A DNA stretch of 64,000 bases from Actinomycetes bacterium. GTDB lineage: Bacteria > Actinomycetota > Acidimicrobiia > Acidimicrobiales > Palsa-688. The stretch covers positions 1 through 64,000 of the forward strand of contig JAKCDU010000002.1 of NCBI GenBank assembly GCA_021838445.1. Direction: 5' to 3'. This document shows, piece by piece, positions 16,640 to 25,569 of this stretch; positions within the stretch are counted from its first letter, which is position 1, and every line of letters begins with the position of its first letter. The translations under genes and the position numbers were made by a program. A model generated the notes under the pieces. That model ran no database searches, was not told the origin of the DNA, and saw only the letters and a list, made by a program, of their open reading frames with translations.

Positions 16640-17818
16640 TCAGTCGTCGTCGAAGAGGGCCTCGACGAACTCCTCGGGGTCGAACTCGACCAGGTCCCCG
16701 GCGCCCTCGCCCAACCCCACCAACTTGATGGGGATCCCCAGCTCGGACCGGATGGCCACCACGATGCCCCCCTTGGCGGTGCCGTCCAACTTCGTAAGGA
16801 CCACCCCGGTGACCCCCACCGCGGAGGCGAACTGGCGGGCCTGGACCAGGCCGTTCTGGCCGGTGGTCCCGTCGATGACGAGCAGGACCTCCGTCACCTG
16901 CCCCGGGGGCCGGGCGGCCACCCGGCGCACCTTCTTCAACTCCTCCATCAGGTTGGTCTTGGTGTGGAGGCGTCCGGCGGTGTCGGCCATGACCAGATCG
17001 GCGCCCCGGGCCGCGGCGTGCTGGACCGCGTCGAAGACCACCGCACCGGGGTCGCCACCCTCGGCCCCCCGTATCAGCGTGGCCCCGACCCGCTCCGACC
17101 ACCTCTCGAGTTGGTCGGCGGCCGCCGCCCGGAAGGTGTCCCCGGCGGCCATCACCACCTTGTGGCCGGCCATCACCTGGCGCATTCCGAGCTTGCCGAT
17201 GGTGGTGGTCTTGCCCACCCCGTTGACCCCGACGAACAGCCAGACGGTGGTGCCCTCCTCGGCCACTTGTAGTTCCCGGTCCCCCTGCAGGAGGGTGATC
17301 AGTTCGAGCTTCAGGGCCTCGACGAGCTGCTCCGAGTTCTGTATCCCCTCGCTCTTGACCCGGCCGCGCAGGTCCTCGAGCATCTGGTTGGTGACGTCGG
17401 CTCCCACGTCGGCCAATATCAGAGCCTCTTCGAGCTCGTCCCAGGTGGACTGGTCGATTCGATCCCGGGACCGGATGGCGGTCATGTAGCCGCCGAACAG
17501 CGACCGGGTCCGTCCGAGGCGGTCGCGGAACCGTGGTGCGACCAGCTCCTCGCCGACCGCCTCGACGGCCGGCTCGTCGACCTCGACCACCCCGACGGGG
17601 CCTTCGGTCACACCCGGCTCGTCCACCACTTCGACGGTGGTGACCGGGGAGGCCGCGGCGGGTGGGGCGGTCGCTTCTCTCGGCGGCCGTTCCTCCACCT
17701 CGGGTGGGCTGACGGGCCAACCGAAGATCGGTGGCCGCCGGCGGCGGGTGAGGACGAGGGTGGCCGAGGCAATGGCCAGCACGGCCAGCGCAATCAGCAC
17801 AACGAGCAGTATCAGCAT
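16640..17818 (-). CDS. ftsY: SRP receptor FtsY
   Basis: FtsY is the membrane-associated SRP receptor GTPase. The 392 residues begin with one N-terminal membrane helix (LILLVVLIALAVLAIASATLV), typical of actinobacterial FtsY, then an acidic/Pro-rich linker, an N domain (RDRLGRTRSLFGGY) and the G domain with GVNGVGKTTTIGKLG, MAAGDTFRAAAADQLERW, DTAGRLHTKTNLMEEL, TKLDGTAKGGIVVAI and LGEGAGDLVEFDPEEFVEALF. Stop at 16640, followed by the ABC remnant and then ffh. Confidence 0.97.
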   Translation of the reverse strand: MLILLVVLIALAVLAIASATLVLTRRRRPPIFGWPVSPPEVEERPPREATAPPAAASPVTTVEVVDEPGVTEGPVGVVEVDEPAVEAVGEELVAPRFRDRLGRTRSLFGGYMTAIRSRDRIDQSTWDELEEALILADVGADVTNQMLEDLRGRVKSEGIQNSEQLVEALKLELITLLQGDRELQVAEEGTTVWLFVGVNGVGKTTTIGKLGMRQVMAGHKVVMAAGDTFRAAAADQLERWSERVGATLIRGAEGGDPGAVVFDAVQHAAARGADLVMADTAGRLHTKTNLMEELKKVRRVAARPPGQVTEVLLVIDGTTGQNGLVQARQFASAVGVTGVVLTKLDGTAKGGIVVAIRSELGIPIKLVGLGEGAGDLVEFDPEEFVEALFDDD

Positions 17819-17914
17819 GCCTGGCCCACCCTACCTCCACCCCCGAGCGGGAGCCGGCTCCTCCCGGTTCAGGCTCAGCGGAACGAGGCGGGTACCGGCC
17901 CGGTCACGCCGAGT

Positions 17915-17984
17915 CAGGTTTGGGTGGACCCGATCAGGCCCGGTCAGGCTGGGGCGGGCCCGGTCAGGCTTGGGCGGGAGCCGC
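17915..17984. repeat. 20-bp imperfect repeats at the end of smc
   Basis: Three copies of a 20-bp unit of the form CAGGCTTGGGCGGGCCCGGT start at 17915, 17945 and 17965; a 10-bp half unit lies between the first two. The last unit covers the smc stop region, so the repeat encodes the final residues of SMC and continues into the intergenic gap before ftsY. Confidence 0.75.
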
Positions 17985-20900
17985 CTCGCGCAGGTCCAGC
18001 ACCGCCGGCCGCCCGTCTTGATCTTGATCTGCCCGAGGACCGTGATCGGCCGACCCGGCCACCTTCTCGCTCAGGACCTTCGACGATCCCCCGGGGGCCA
18101 TGGTGACCCCGTACAGGCAGTCGGCCGCCTCCATGGTCCGCTTCTGGTGCGAAACGATCAGCAGCTGGGCCTCGTTGCGGAACTCGGCGACGAGGCCGAG
18201 GAAGCGGTGCAGGTTCACATCGTCGAGAGCCGCCTCCACCTCGTCCATCATGTAGAACGGCGAGGGCCGGGAGCGGAACACCGAGAACAGGAAGGCCATG
18301 GCCACCAGGCTGCGCTCACCGCCCGACAGCAGCGAGAGCTTCCGCAGGTTCTTGCCCGAGGGGCGCCCCTCGATCTCGATCCCGGTGTCGAGGGGGTGTT
18401 CGGGATCGGTGAGCTTCAAGCGCCCTTCCCCTCCGGGGAACAGCGAAGCGAACAGCTTCTCGAAGTTGGTGGCGACGTCGGCGTAGGCCGCGCTGAACAT
18501 CTCCGCTATCTCCTGGTCGACGGCCCGGATCACCTTGGCTAGCTCCCGCCGGGCACCCCGGACGTCCTCGAGCTGGACTTCGAGGAATTGGTGGCGTTCC
18601 ATCAGAGCCGAGTGTTCCTCGAGAGCCAGGGGGTTGATGGGTCCCATGGCCCGCAGTTCGCGTTCGAGGTCGGTACGCCGGCTCGACGCCGAGATCCCCG
18701 GGGGCAGCTCCGGGCACTCGGCGCCCACGAGGGACGCGGGTTCGCAGTCGAGGTCGCGCCGGACGGAGTCGACGATGCCCTCCAGCCGCACCCGGCATTC
18801 GGCTTCCTCGAGCTCGACCCGTCCCGCTTTCTGACGGATCTCCGACAGCTGACGCTCGGCGGCGCTGCGCTCCCGGCGCAGCTGCTCGAGTCGGGCGCTG
18901 TCGCGCCGGCGCCGCTCGGCGTCCTCCCGACGGGCCTCCCGCAAGCGGGTGAGCGATCCGTCCAGGACGCTCTGGCGCCTGCCGACCAGCTCCTGGAGCG
19001 CTTCTATCACCCCCGCGGCGGCCTCCGCGGCCAGCCGGCGGGCCTCCGCCTGGTCCCTCTCGGCGACGTTGCGGCGCAGCCGCTCCTCGACCTCCCGCAG
19101 GCGCCGGGTGGTGAGCGAACGGCGCTCCTCCAGGCCCGCCGCCCGCACCTCGAGGTCCTTGCGCTGGGCGGCCACCCCGGCGGCCCGCTCGGACAGGCGG
19201 TAGCGGGCCGAGCGCTCGGCGGCGGCCCGTTGGGCCTCGGCGTCGGCCTGACGCTGCAGCTCGGGAAGGAGGACCTCCAACTCGCTCTTGCGCCGGGCTT
19301 CCCGGTCCCGGCGCTGGACCAGCTCCTCGCGCTGGTTGCGGGCCGCCTCGAGCTCGTGCTGACGTTCGGCACACTCGGCCTCGACACGGGCCAGCGCGTC
19401 AGCCGCGCTGCGCTGCCGTGACCGGTTGGCCTCCACCGCGGCCGTCGCCTCGGCCCGGGCGGCTCCGGCTCGCGACGCCGCGTCCTGGGCTCCCCGCAGC
19501 GCCAGGGCGGCGTCCCGGGCGTCCACGGCGGTGGCCTCAGCGCGGCTGCGGGCCTCCTCGAGGGCCGCCCCGGTAGCCCCCGGACCGCCCGCTCCCGTCC
19601 GCCACAGACCCTCGGAGAAACGGTCGCCGGCCTCGGTCACGATGACCAGGTCGGGACGCAGCAGGGCGGCGTCGAGCCCAACCTGCCAGCCCCCCTCGAC
19701 CACGAAGGCCCGGATCAGGAGATCGTCGAGCAGCCGCTCTACGGCGGGCAGGCGACCGCGCACGTGCAAGCGCAGGGGTCGGGCACCCCGCGGCAGGCCC
19801 GCACCAGCCGATCCGGCCGGCCACCCCGGCGCCGCCGCGGTCCCGGCGGCCCCGGACGGCGGTCGAAGGGGATCGGGATGGGCGTCCGACAGGACCATCA
19901 CCGCGCCCGCCGAAGCCGAGCGGTGCAGCTCGGCGAGAGCTCGGCGAGCCGAGTCCTCACCGTCGAGCACGACCGCCGCCAGGACCTCCCCGGCGGCCGC
20001 CTCGAACGCCGGGAGCAGGCCCTCGTCCACGTCCACCAGGTCCAACAGGATGCCGACCACCCCGCCCGACTCGGCCAGCTTCTCGGCTCCGGCTCTGGCC
20101 CGGGCCTGATCCAGGGCCTGGGCCAGGGCCTCGGCTCTCGCCGACCAGCGGTGGTGCTCGGCGTCGGCCCCCCGCCGACGCTCCTCGGCCAGCCGACGCA
20201 GCTCGGCGGCCTCGGCCTCGGCCAGGCGGGTCATCTCGGCCCGGGCGGCCAGGGGTTCGGCGACGGCTTCGGCCTCGGCCCGCGCCGCGACCAGCCGCTC
20301 CCGTTCGGCCACCAGCTTGGCGACCCGCTCCTGCAGATCGCCGAGCCGGGTCTCCAATCTGCGCCAGTCAGCCGTCGATCGTTCCTCGGCCGAGCGCAGC
20401 GCCGTCAACTCGCCGCGCACCTCCGCCGACGGGTCGGTCGGCGTCACCGGCGTGGACCCCCACTCGGACTCAAAGGCCGCCGTCTCCTCGCGCAGCAGGC
20501 GCTCGGCCTCGGCCAGGTCGTCGGCCTCGGGCAGCAGCCGGGCCGCCTCCGACTCAGTGCCCGCCAGTCGCTCGGTGAGCGTCGCGGCCTCGGCTTCGAG
20601 GCTGGAGATGACGTCCTGGTCGGCGGTGGCGCCCAGGGCCCGCTCTATGGACCGGCGTCGTTCGGCGATCACCGCCGCCAGCCCGGCGGCCCGCGCCGTC
20701 ATGCCCTCGGCTCGGGAGACCAGGTCGGCGAGGTCGGGCCCGGAAGCGGCCAGGGCCTCCTCCATGCGGGCCTCGGCCGACGCCACTTCGCGGTCGAGGC
20801 CGTCGAGGCTGGACGCGAGCTGCCCCTCGGCCTCGGCCAGGGCCCGGCGTTCGTGCCCCGAGCGCTCCAGCCGCTCCCGCACCGCGACCAGTTCCCGGCC

Positions 20901-21590
20901 GTGCAGGTAACGGCGCAGAGCGTCCAACTCCTCGACCAGGCCGCTGTGGCGACGGGCGGCGTCCGCCTGCTTCTCGAGCGGCCGCAGTTGGCGGCGTACC
21001 TCGCGGAGCAGGTCCTGGAGGCGCACCAGGTTGCCCTCGGTGGCCTCGAGGCGGCGCTCGGCCTTCTCCTTGCGGCGACGGAACTTCAAGATGCCGGCGG
21101 CTTCTTCGATCACCAGCCGGCGCTCCTCGGGCCGGGCGTTCAGTACGGCGTCGAGGTTGCCCTGAGAGACGATGACATGCTGCTGGCGGCCGATACCGGT
21201 GTCAGAGAGCAGGTCGGAGATGTCGATGAGCCGGCAGGGGACCCGGTTGATGGCGTACTCCGAGTCGCCGTTGCGGAACAGGGTCCGGGTGATGGTCACC
21301 TCGGAGAACTCGATGGGCAGCAGACCCGCCGAATTGTCAATGGTCAGCGACACCTCGGCCCGGCCCAGGGGGGCCCGCTTCGGTGTCCCGGCGAAGATGA
21401 CGTCCTCCATCTTGGTCGAGCGCACGGTGCGGGCCCCCTGGGCCCCCAGGACCCAGGCCACGGCGTCGACCACGTTGGACTTGCCGCTCCCGTTGGGCCC
21501 GACGACGACGGTCACGCCCGGTTCGAACTCGAGGGTCGTGGTGTCCGCGAAGGACTTGAACCCCTTGATGGTGAGGGATTTCAGAAACAC
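17964..21590 (-). CDS. smc: Chromosome segregation protein SMC
   Basis: SMC forms the condensin dimer that loops and resolves the chromosome with ScpAB. The 1208-residue protein has the N-terminal head MFLKSLTIKGFKSFADTTTL, then Walker A VVGPNGSGKSNVVDAVAWVLG, coiled coil about 170-500, a hinge about 500-660 (ESGGVVGILLDLVDVDEGLL onward), coiled coil to about 1010 rich in Ala/Arg/Glu, and the C-terminal head with signature LSGGERSLVAMAFLFSVFR and Walker B FYMMDEVEAALDD. Length and order are normal. Fpg and rnc lie upstream as in other Actinomycetota. Confidence 0.97.
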   Translation of the reverse strand: MFLKSLTIKGFKSFADTTTLEFEPGVTVVVGPNGSGKSNVVDAVAWVLGAQGARTVRSTKMEDVIFAGTPKRAPLGRAEVSLTIDNSAGLLPIEFSEVTITRTLFRNGDSEYAINRVPCRLIDISDLLSDTGIGRQQHVIVSQGNLDAVLNARPEERRLVIEEAAGILKFRRRKEKAERRLEATEGNLVRLQDLLREVRRQLRPLEKQADAARRHSGLVEELDALRRYLHGRELVAVRERLERSGHERRALAEAEGQLASSLDGLDREVASAEARMEEALAASGPDLADLVSRAEGMTARAAGLAAVIAERRRSIERALGATADQDVISSLEAEAATLTERLAGTESEAARLLPEADDLAEAERLLREETAAFESEWGSTPVTPTDPSAEVRGELTALRSAEERSTADWRRLETRLGDLQERVAKLVAERERLVAARAEAEAVAEPLAARAEMTRLAEAEAAELRRLAEERRRGADAEHHRWSARAEALAQALDQARARAGAEKLAESGGVVGILLDLVDVDEGLLPAFEAAAGEVLAAVVLDGEDSARRALAELHRSASAGAVMVLSDAHPDPLRPPSGAAGTAAAPGWPAGSAGAGLPRGARPLRLHVRGRLPAVERLLDDLLIRAFVVEGGWQVGLDAALLRPDLVIVTEAGDRFSEGLWRTGAGGPGATGAALEEARSRAEATAVDARDAALALRGAQDAASRAGAARAEATAAVEANRSRQRSAADALARVEAECAERQHELEAARNQREELVQRRDREARRKSELEVLLPELQRQADAEAQRAAAERSARYRLSERAAGVAAQRKDLEVRAAGLEERRSLTTRRLREVEERLRRNVAERDQAEARRLAAEAAAGVIEALQELVGRRQSVLDGSLTRLREARREDAERRRRDSARLEQLRRERSAAERQLSEIRQKAGRVELEEAECRVRLEGIVDSVRRDLDCEPASLVGAECPELPPGISASSRRTDLERELRAMGPINPLALEEHSALMERHQFLEVQLEDVRGARRELAKVIRAVDQEIAEMFSAAYADVATNFEKLFASLFPGGEGRLKLTDPEHPLDTGIEIEGRPSGKNLRKLSLLSGGERSLVAMAFLFSVFRSRPSPFYMMDEVEAALDDVNLHRFLGLVAEFRNEAQLLIVSHQKRTMEAADCLYGVTMAPGGSSKVLSEKVAGSADHGPRADQDQDGRPAVLDLREAAPAQA

Positions 21591-21701
21591 GGCAACACGA
21601 AACTACTGCTCTCGACGCCCACCCCTACACGCTGCCCGGCGGGCGACCGGAATTGGTGGACCCTCGGGGACCCCGGCGCCATGCGGTGGCCGAGGCGGCG
21701 G

Positions 21702-22526
21702 TCACACCTGGCAGCCGGGGCAGAAGTACCAGCTTCGACCACCGGCGCGGACCCGGGTCACCGTCCCCCCGCAGGCGCAGGGCTGACCCTCCCGGGCGTA
21801 GACCCGGTGATACTGCTGGTAACCGCCGATCCGCCCGAACAGATCGCGGTACTGCTCGTCGGCGAGGGACGAACCGCGGTGGCGCACCGCCGCCTCCAGC
21901 ACCGACACCATGGCCCGGTACAAGCGGCCGGTCTCGCTCGCCGACAGCGTGGTGGCCGGGCGATCGGGTCGCAGACCGGCCTCGTGGAGGATTTCGTCGG
22001 CGTACATGTTGCCGATGCCGGCGATACGGCTCTGGTCCATGAGCAGAGGCTTGAGCCGGGTGGCCCGCCGCATCAACTCGCCGATGCGCCGCTCGGCGTC
22101 GGGATCGTCGAGGGGGTCCACCCCGATGTGAGCCAGTTCGGCGATCCGGCCGGCCACCGGCGAGGAAACCCACATCTGGCCGAAGGTCCTCGGGTCGACG
22201 AAGCGCAGGTCGGGGCCGCCGACGAAGGCCAACCTCACCTGGGTGTGCTTGACCATCGCTTCGTCCGGTTCGGCGCGCAGGAGCTGGCCGCTCATACCCA
22301 TGTGGGCGACGACAACGTCGCCGTTGTCCAGATCGAGGGTCAGGTACTTGCCCCGCCGACCGGCCCCCAGGAGGGTCCGACCCCGGACCCTTCGCACGAA
22401 GTCGGCCGGGTCGGGGTGGCGGCGCACCGACCGGCTCCGGTGCACCTCTACCGACGAGATGGTGAGTCCCTGGTAGATAGCCACCAGGTCCCGCCGGATG
22501 GTTTCGGCTTCGGCCAGTTCGGGCAA
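21702..22526 (-). CDS. mutM: Formamidopyrimidine-DNA glycosylase, TTG start, altered zinc finger
   Basis: Fpg/MutM excises oxidised purines (8-oxoG, FapyG) and nicks the abasic site. The start is fixed by chemistry: catalytic Pro must follow the initiator Met, and TTG at 22524-22526 gives MPELAEAETIRRDL. Glu3 and the lysine of RRGKYLTLDLDNGD are present, as is the H2TH region SRIAGIGNMYADEILHEAGLRPDRP. Two oddities: family MPELPEVET is here MPELAEAET, and the C-terminal zinc finger reads C-A-C then 16 residues then C-P-G-C, one residue short of the usual CxxC-x16-CxxC. 274 residues. It follows rnc by eight bases. Confidence 0.93.
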   Translation of the reverse strand: MPELAEAETIRRDLVAIYQGLTISSVEVHRSRSVRRHPDPADFVRRVRGRTLLGAGRRGKYLTLDLDNGDVVVAHMGMSGQLLRAEPDEAMVKHTQVRLAFVGGPDLRFVDPRTFGQMWVSSPVAGRIAELAHIGVDPLDDPDAERRIGELMRRATRLKPLLMDQSRIAGIGNMYADEILHEAGLRPDRPATTLSASETGRLYRAMVSVLEAAVRHRGSSLADEQYRDLFGRIGGYQQYHRVYAREGQPCACGGTVTRVRAGGRSWYFCPGCQV

Positions 22527-22534
22527 CGGGGCTT

Positions 22535-23218
22535 TCAGGCCGACCTGACGTCGGTGACCTGGGACAGGTGCTCCCAGGCCTCGCGGGCCGCGGCCTGCTC
22601 GGCCTGCTTCTTGGACCGACCCCGGCCGAAGCCCCGCGGCTCCCCCTTCAGGGACACCGTGGCGTCGAACTCCTTGGCGTGATCGGGGCCCTGGTCGGTG
22701 ACGGTGTAGCGGGGCAGTTGGTCGAACAGTCGGGCGCACAGCTCCTGAAGCCGGGTCTTGTAGTCCTGCCCGCCGGGGCCGGCCGCCGCCTCCTCGATGC
22801 GGGCCCCGAAGCGGGCCATGACCGCGGCCTCGGCGGCGTCCCATCCCTGGTCGATGTAGCAGGCACCGATGAGCGCCTCGGTGGCGTCGGCCAGGATGGA
22901 GGGCTTCTCCCGGCCCCCCGACTGATCCTCGCCCTTGCCCAGCATCAGCGACGGCCCGAGGTCGAGCTCGATGGCCACTTCGGCGAGGGTGGCCGAGTTC
23001 ACCACCGAGGCGCGGACCTTGGTGAGCTCACCTTCGGGTATGTCGCTGTAGGTACGGAACAGGTGGGTCGTGACGATCAGGCCGAGCACCGAGTCTCCGA
23101 GGAACTCCAGGCGTTCGTTGGATTCCCAGCCGGGGTTCTCAGCGCACCACGACCGGTGGCGCAGGGCCTGTAGGAGAAGCCCCTCGCGGCGCACCACCCA
23201 CCCGAGGCGGTCGGCCAG
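22535..23218 (-). CDS. rnc: Ribonuclease III, start uncertain (no canonical codon at family N-terminus)
   Basis: RNase III cleaves double-stranded RNA in rRNA processing. Catalytic motif NERLEFLGDSVLGLIVTTHLF, then ADATEALIGACYIDQGWDAA, and a C-terminal dsRNA-binding domain (DYKTRLQELCARL, GRGRSKKQAEQAAAREAWEHL). The first canonical start is GTG at 23195-23197, giving VVRREGLLLQALRHRSW. The family helix just upstream (LADRLGW) is also encoded in frame, so the real start lies further up. Candidates are CTG 23216-23218, used here, or ATA 23264-23266 overlapping the acpP stop. The acpP-rnc-fpg-smc neighbourhood is conserved. Confidence 0.92.
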   Translation of the reverse strand: MADRLGWVVRREGLLLQALRHRSWCAENPGWESNERLEFLGDSVLGLIVTTHLFRTYSDIPEGELTKVRASVVNSATLAEVAIELDLGPSLMLGKGEDQSGGREKPSILADATEALIGACYIDQGWDAAEAAVMARFGARIEEAAAGPGGQDYKTRLQELCARLFDQLPRYTVTDQGPDHAKEFDATVSLKGEPRGFGRGRSKKQAEQAAAREAWEHLSQVTDVRSA

Positions 23219-23262
23219 GGCGAGCCGACCTCGTTGGAGGTCGTCGTGCTCCGGGGTAGCGG

Positions 23263-23574
23263 CTATCGCTGGTCCCCGGGCGGGGCCTGCAGCTTGGCCA
23301 TCACGTAGTCGACGGCGTCGCGCACCGTCTTAAGGTCCTCGAGGTCCTCGTCGTCGATGCGGAAACCGACCGTCCGCTCCGACAGGTCCTCCTCGAGGGC
23401 CTCGACCAGCTCGATGAGGGCCAGGGAGTCGGCCCCCAGGTCGTCACCGAAGGAAGCGCCTTCAGATATCGACTCGGGTTCGACCTCCAAGATGTCGGAC
23501 AGATTGTTCCTGATGAGCTCGAAGACCTGCTTGCGGTCCATCGGGCTTCCGGCGACGTGGGTCTCGGCGGGCAT
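23263..23574 (-). CDS. acpP: Acyl carrier protein
   Basis: ACP carries the growing acyl chain on a phosphopantetheine arm in fatty acid synthesis. The 4'-PP attachment serine is in FGDDLGADSLALIELVEAL. Residues 1-11 before MDRKQVFELIRNNL are an optional N-terminal extension; an internal ATG at 23539-23541 would give a 92-residue form. The C-terminus is about ten residues longer than standard (AKLQAPPGDQR). plsX lies directly upstream and rnc overlaps or abuts downstream, the classical plsX-acpP-rnc arrangement. Confidence 0.93.
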   Translation of the reverse strand: MPAETHVAGSPMDRKQVFELIRNNLSDILEVEPESISEGASFGDDLGADSLALIELVEALEEDLSERTVGFRIDDEDLEDLKTVRDAVDYVMAKLQAPPGDQR

Positions 23575-23584
23575 CGGGCGGATC

Positions 23585-24637
23585 CTACTCCCCCGGCTCG
23601 GGTCCTTCAGCCGAAGCGGCGACGGCCCGGCGCAGCTGACCGACCAGGTCGTCGGCGACGGCCCGGCGCCCGACCTCGACGGCGTTGACGATGGCCCGGG
23701 CCGACGAGGAGCCGTGGCTGATGATGCACACGCCGCCCACGCCGAGCAGGACGGCCCCCCCGTAGGTCTCGGGGTCCAGCTCACCGGCGAGGGGCATCAG
23801 GGCCCCGAGCAGGGCGGCCCCCGCCTCCTCGGGAACGCCGGGGCCGCCGACCGCCCCGAGGACGGCTTTCATGGCGAACTTCATCGAGCCCTCGAGGGTC
23901 TTCAGCACCACGTTGCCGGTGAACCCGTCGGTGACGATCACGTCGGCGGCATCCGACATCACATCGCGACCCTCGACATTGCCGACGAACTCGACGTCGG
24001 GTCCGCCCGCTCCGCCGGCGAGCAGCGCGTGGGTCTCCTTGGCCAAGGGGTTGCCCTTGCCGGGCTCCTCGCCGATCGACAACAACGCCACCCGGGGCCG
24101 GGCGATACCCAGCCTCACCCGGGCGAAGGCCGAGCCCATCTGGGCGAACTGAACCAGCCACGCCGGCGAGCACTCGGCGTTGGCGCCGGCATCGAGCAGG
24201 ACCGTCGGCGACAAGCCGGGGACGGGGATGATGGTGGCGATGGCCGGGCGGGCCACCCCTCGGATACGGCCCATGCGGAACAGGGCGCTGGCCATGGCCG
24301 CACCGGTGTTGCCGGCGCTCACCATGGCCCCGGCCCGACCGTCGCGCACCGCTTCGGCGGCGCGCACCAGCGAGGAGTCCTTCTTGGTCCGCACCGCCCG
24401 GCCCGGATCCTCGTGCATCTCGACCGTCTGCGAGGCGGGGAGCACCTCCAAGCCACCGGTGTCGCCCATGCGGGCGGGGTCACCCACGAGCAGCACCGGC
24501 GCCCCCGCCTCGGCGGCCAGGAGGGCTCCGGCCACGATCTCGGCCGGAGCCCGGTCGCCGCCCATGGCGTCGACAGCTATCGGCAGCTCCGCCCCCCGGG
24601 GCGGAGCCGCGGCGGGGGCGGGCGACCCGTCAGTCAA
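23585..24637 (-). CDS. plsX: Phosphate acyltransferase PlsX
   Basis: PlsX converts acyl-ACP to acyl-phosphate, the donor for PlsY in phospholipid synthesis. Family N-terminus LPIAVDAMGGDRAPAEIVAG, then LVGDPARM, MVSAGNTGAAMASALFRMGRI, VLLDAGANAECSPAWLVQFA, VTDGFTGNVVLKTLEGS, and C-terminal ILLELDPETYGGAVLLG-type segment with VCIISHGSSSARAI. Start chosen at TTG 24635-24637, just after the rpmF stop; the preceding codon pair CTG ATC also forms a CTGA overlap with rpmF. 350 residues. Confidence 0.95.
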   Translation of the reverse strand: MTDGSPAPAAAPPRGAELPIAVDAMGGDRAPAEIVAGALLAAEAGAPVLLVGDPARMGDTGGLEVLPASQTVEMHEDPGRAVRTKKDSSLVRAAEAVRDGRAGAMVSAGNTGAAMASALFRMGRIRGVARPAIATIIPVPGLSPTVLLDAGANAECSPAWLVQFAQMGSAFARVRLGIARPRVALLSIGEEPGKGNPLAKETHALLAGGAGGPDVEFVGNVEGRDVMSDAADVIVTDGFTGNVVLKTLEGSMKFAMKAVLGAVGGPGVPEEAGAALLGALMPLAGELDPETYGGAVLLGVGGVCIISHGSSSARAIVNAVEVGRRAVADDLVGQLRRAVAASAEGPEPGE

Positions 24638-24639
24638 GA

Positions 24640-24819
24640 TCAGCCGACGTCGATGGCTTGACGGCCCTTGTACCAACCGCAGTTGGGGCAGACCACGTGA
24701 GGCAGCTTGGCGTTGTGGCACTGCGGGCAGATGCTGCGCGCCGGAACGGTCAGCGACCAGGCACTGGCCCGCCGGCTCCGGCTCTTGGCCTTGGAGGTCT
24801 TCTTCTTGGGGACGGCCAT
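24640..24819 (-). CDS. rpmF: 50S ribosomal protein L32, zinc-binding form
   Basis: Ribosomal protein L32, 59 residues, MAVPKKKTSKAKSRSRRA at the N-terminus and a four-cysteine zinc site CPQC...CPNC. The DUF177-rpmF-plsX order is widely conserved and links translation to lipid synthesis. ATG is preceded by a GGGGATCTCC-type leader without an obvious strong Shine-Dalgarno. Confidence 0.96.
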   Translation of the reverse strand: MAVPKKKTSKAKSRSRRASAWSLTVPARSICPQCHNAKLPHVVCPNCGWYKGRQAIDVG

Positions 24820-24933
24820 GGTTGGGGGATCTCCGTAGGATGCGTGGGGCGGGTCCGGTAGACACCGGATCACTGGTCGGGCGGGGCCGGGCCGGACGCG
24901 CGTCAAGGACCAGCCCAGACCAGCCCAGTTAGT

Positions 24934-25521
24934 CTAGGCGGTTGGACCGGGGTCCGCACCAGCGGGCGGGCCGGCCCCCTCCTCGGGCACCCCGGGGGAC
25001 GGGTCGCGCAACACGTCGAGGCCGGCCCAGCGGGGGTCACCGCCGGCCGGCGGGCAGGTACAGGGGCCGTCGTTGAGGTCGGCGCCGCAGGTCGGGCACA
25101 GCCCGGCACAGCCCTCCCGGCACAAGGGGGCGATGGGCAGTTCGAGCAGGATGGCGTCGCGCACCAGCGGGCGCAGATCGAGCATTTCACCGGAGAGGGG
25201 GTAGGTCTCCTCGTCCTGGTCCGGTGGCTCGCCCGGACCGCGGGGGCGGTACAGCTCGCGTACCTCGCAGCGCAGCACCCCGCCCACCGGCCTCAGGCAC
25301 CTGCGGCACTCACCTACCCACGGCGCGTCGATGCCGGCGGCCACCTCTATGCCGCCGTCGACCGAGCACAGCGTGACCTCGGCCTGCACCTCTCGGTCCT
25401 CGGGCACTCGACTGTCGGCGACTCGCAGTTCGCCGATGCGCCCCGATCGGGTCTCCTGGCGGCGGTTGCCGAGCGACCGGCGCAGAGTGGTCACCGGCAC
25501 CAGCCATGGGTTGGTGGTCAT
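24934..25521 (-). CDS. DUF177/YceD family protein
   Basis: A 195-residue YceD/DUF177 protein, the usual partner upstream of rpmF, implicated in 23S rRNA accumulation in other bacteria. Motifs: PWVGECRRCLRPVGGVLRCEVRELY, then DLRPLVRDAILLELPIAPLCREGCAGLCPTCGADLNDGPC in consecutive segments, giving a likely zinc site with several cysteines. A Pro/Gly-rich C-terminal tail of about 35 residues is extra. Spacing to the SepIVA-like gene is 48 bases. Confidence 0.93.
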   Translation of the reverse strand: MTTNPWLVPVTTLRRSLGNRRQETRSGRIGELRVADSRVPEDREVQAEVTLCSVDGGIEVAAGIDAPWVGECRRCLRPVGGVLRCEVRELYRPRGPGEPPDQDEETYPLSGEMLDLRPLVRDAILLELPIAPLCREGCAGLCPTCGADLNDGPCTCPPAGGDPRWAGLDVLRDPSPGVPEEGAGPPAGADPGPTA

Positions 25522-25569
25522 ACCCGCATCACGCCGACCCTCCCGGCGCCACCCGGGGCCGAGGGCCGG

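Noticed and set aside
19764-22682. 972-codon plus-strand frame opposite smc and mutM
   Set aside because: Antisense shadow; no domain, and smc/mutM motifs are certain.
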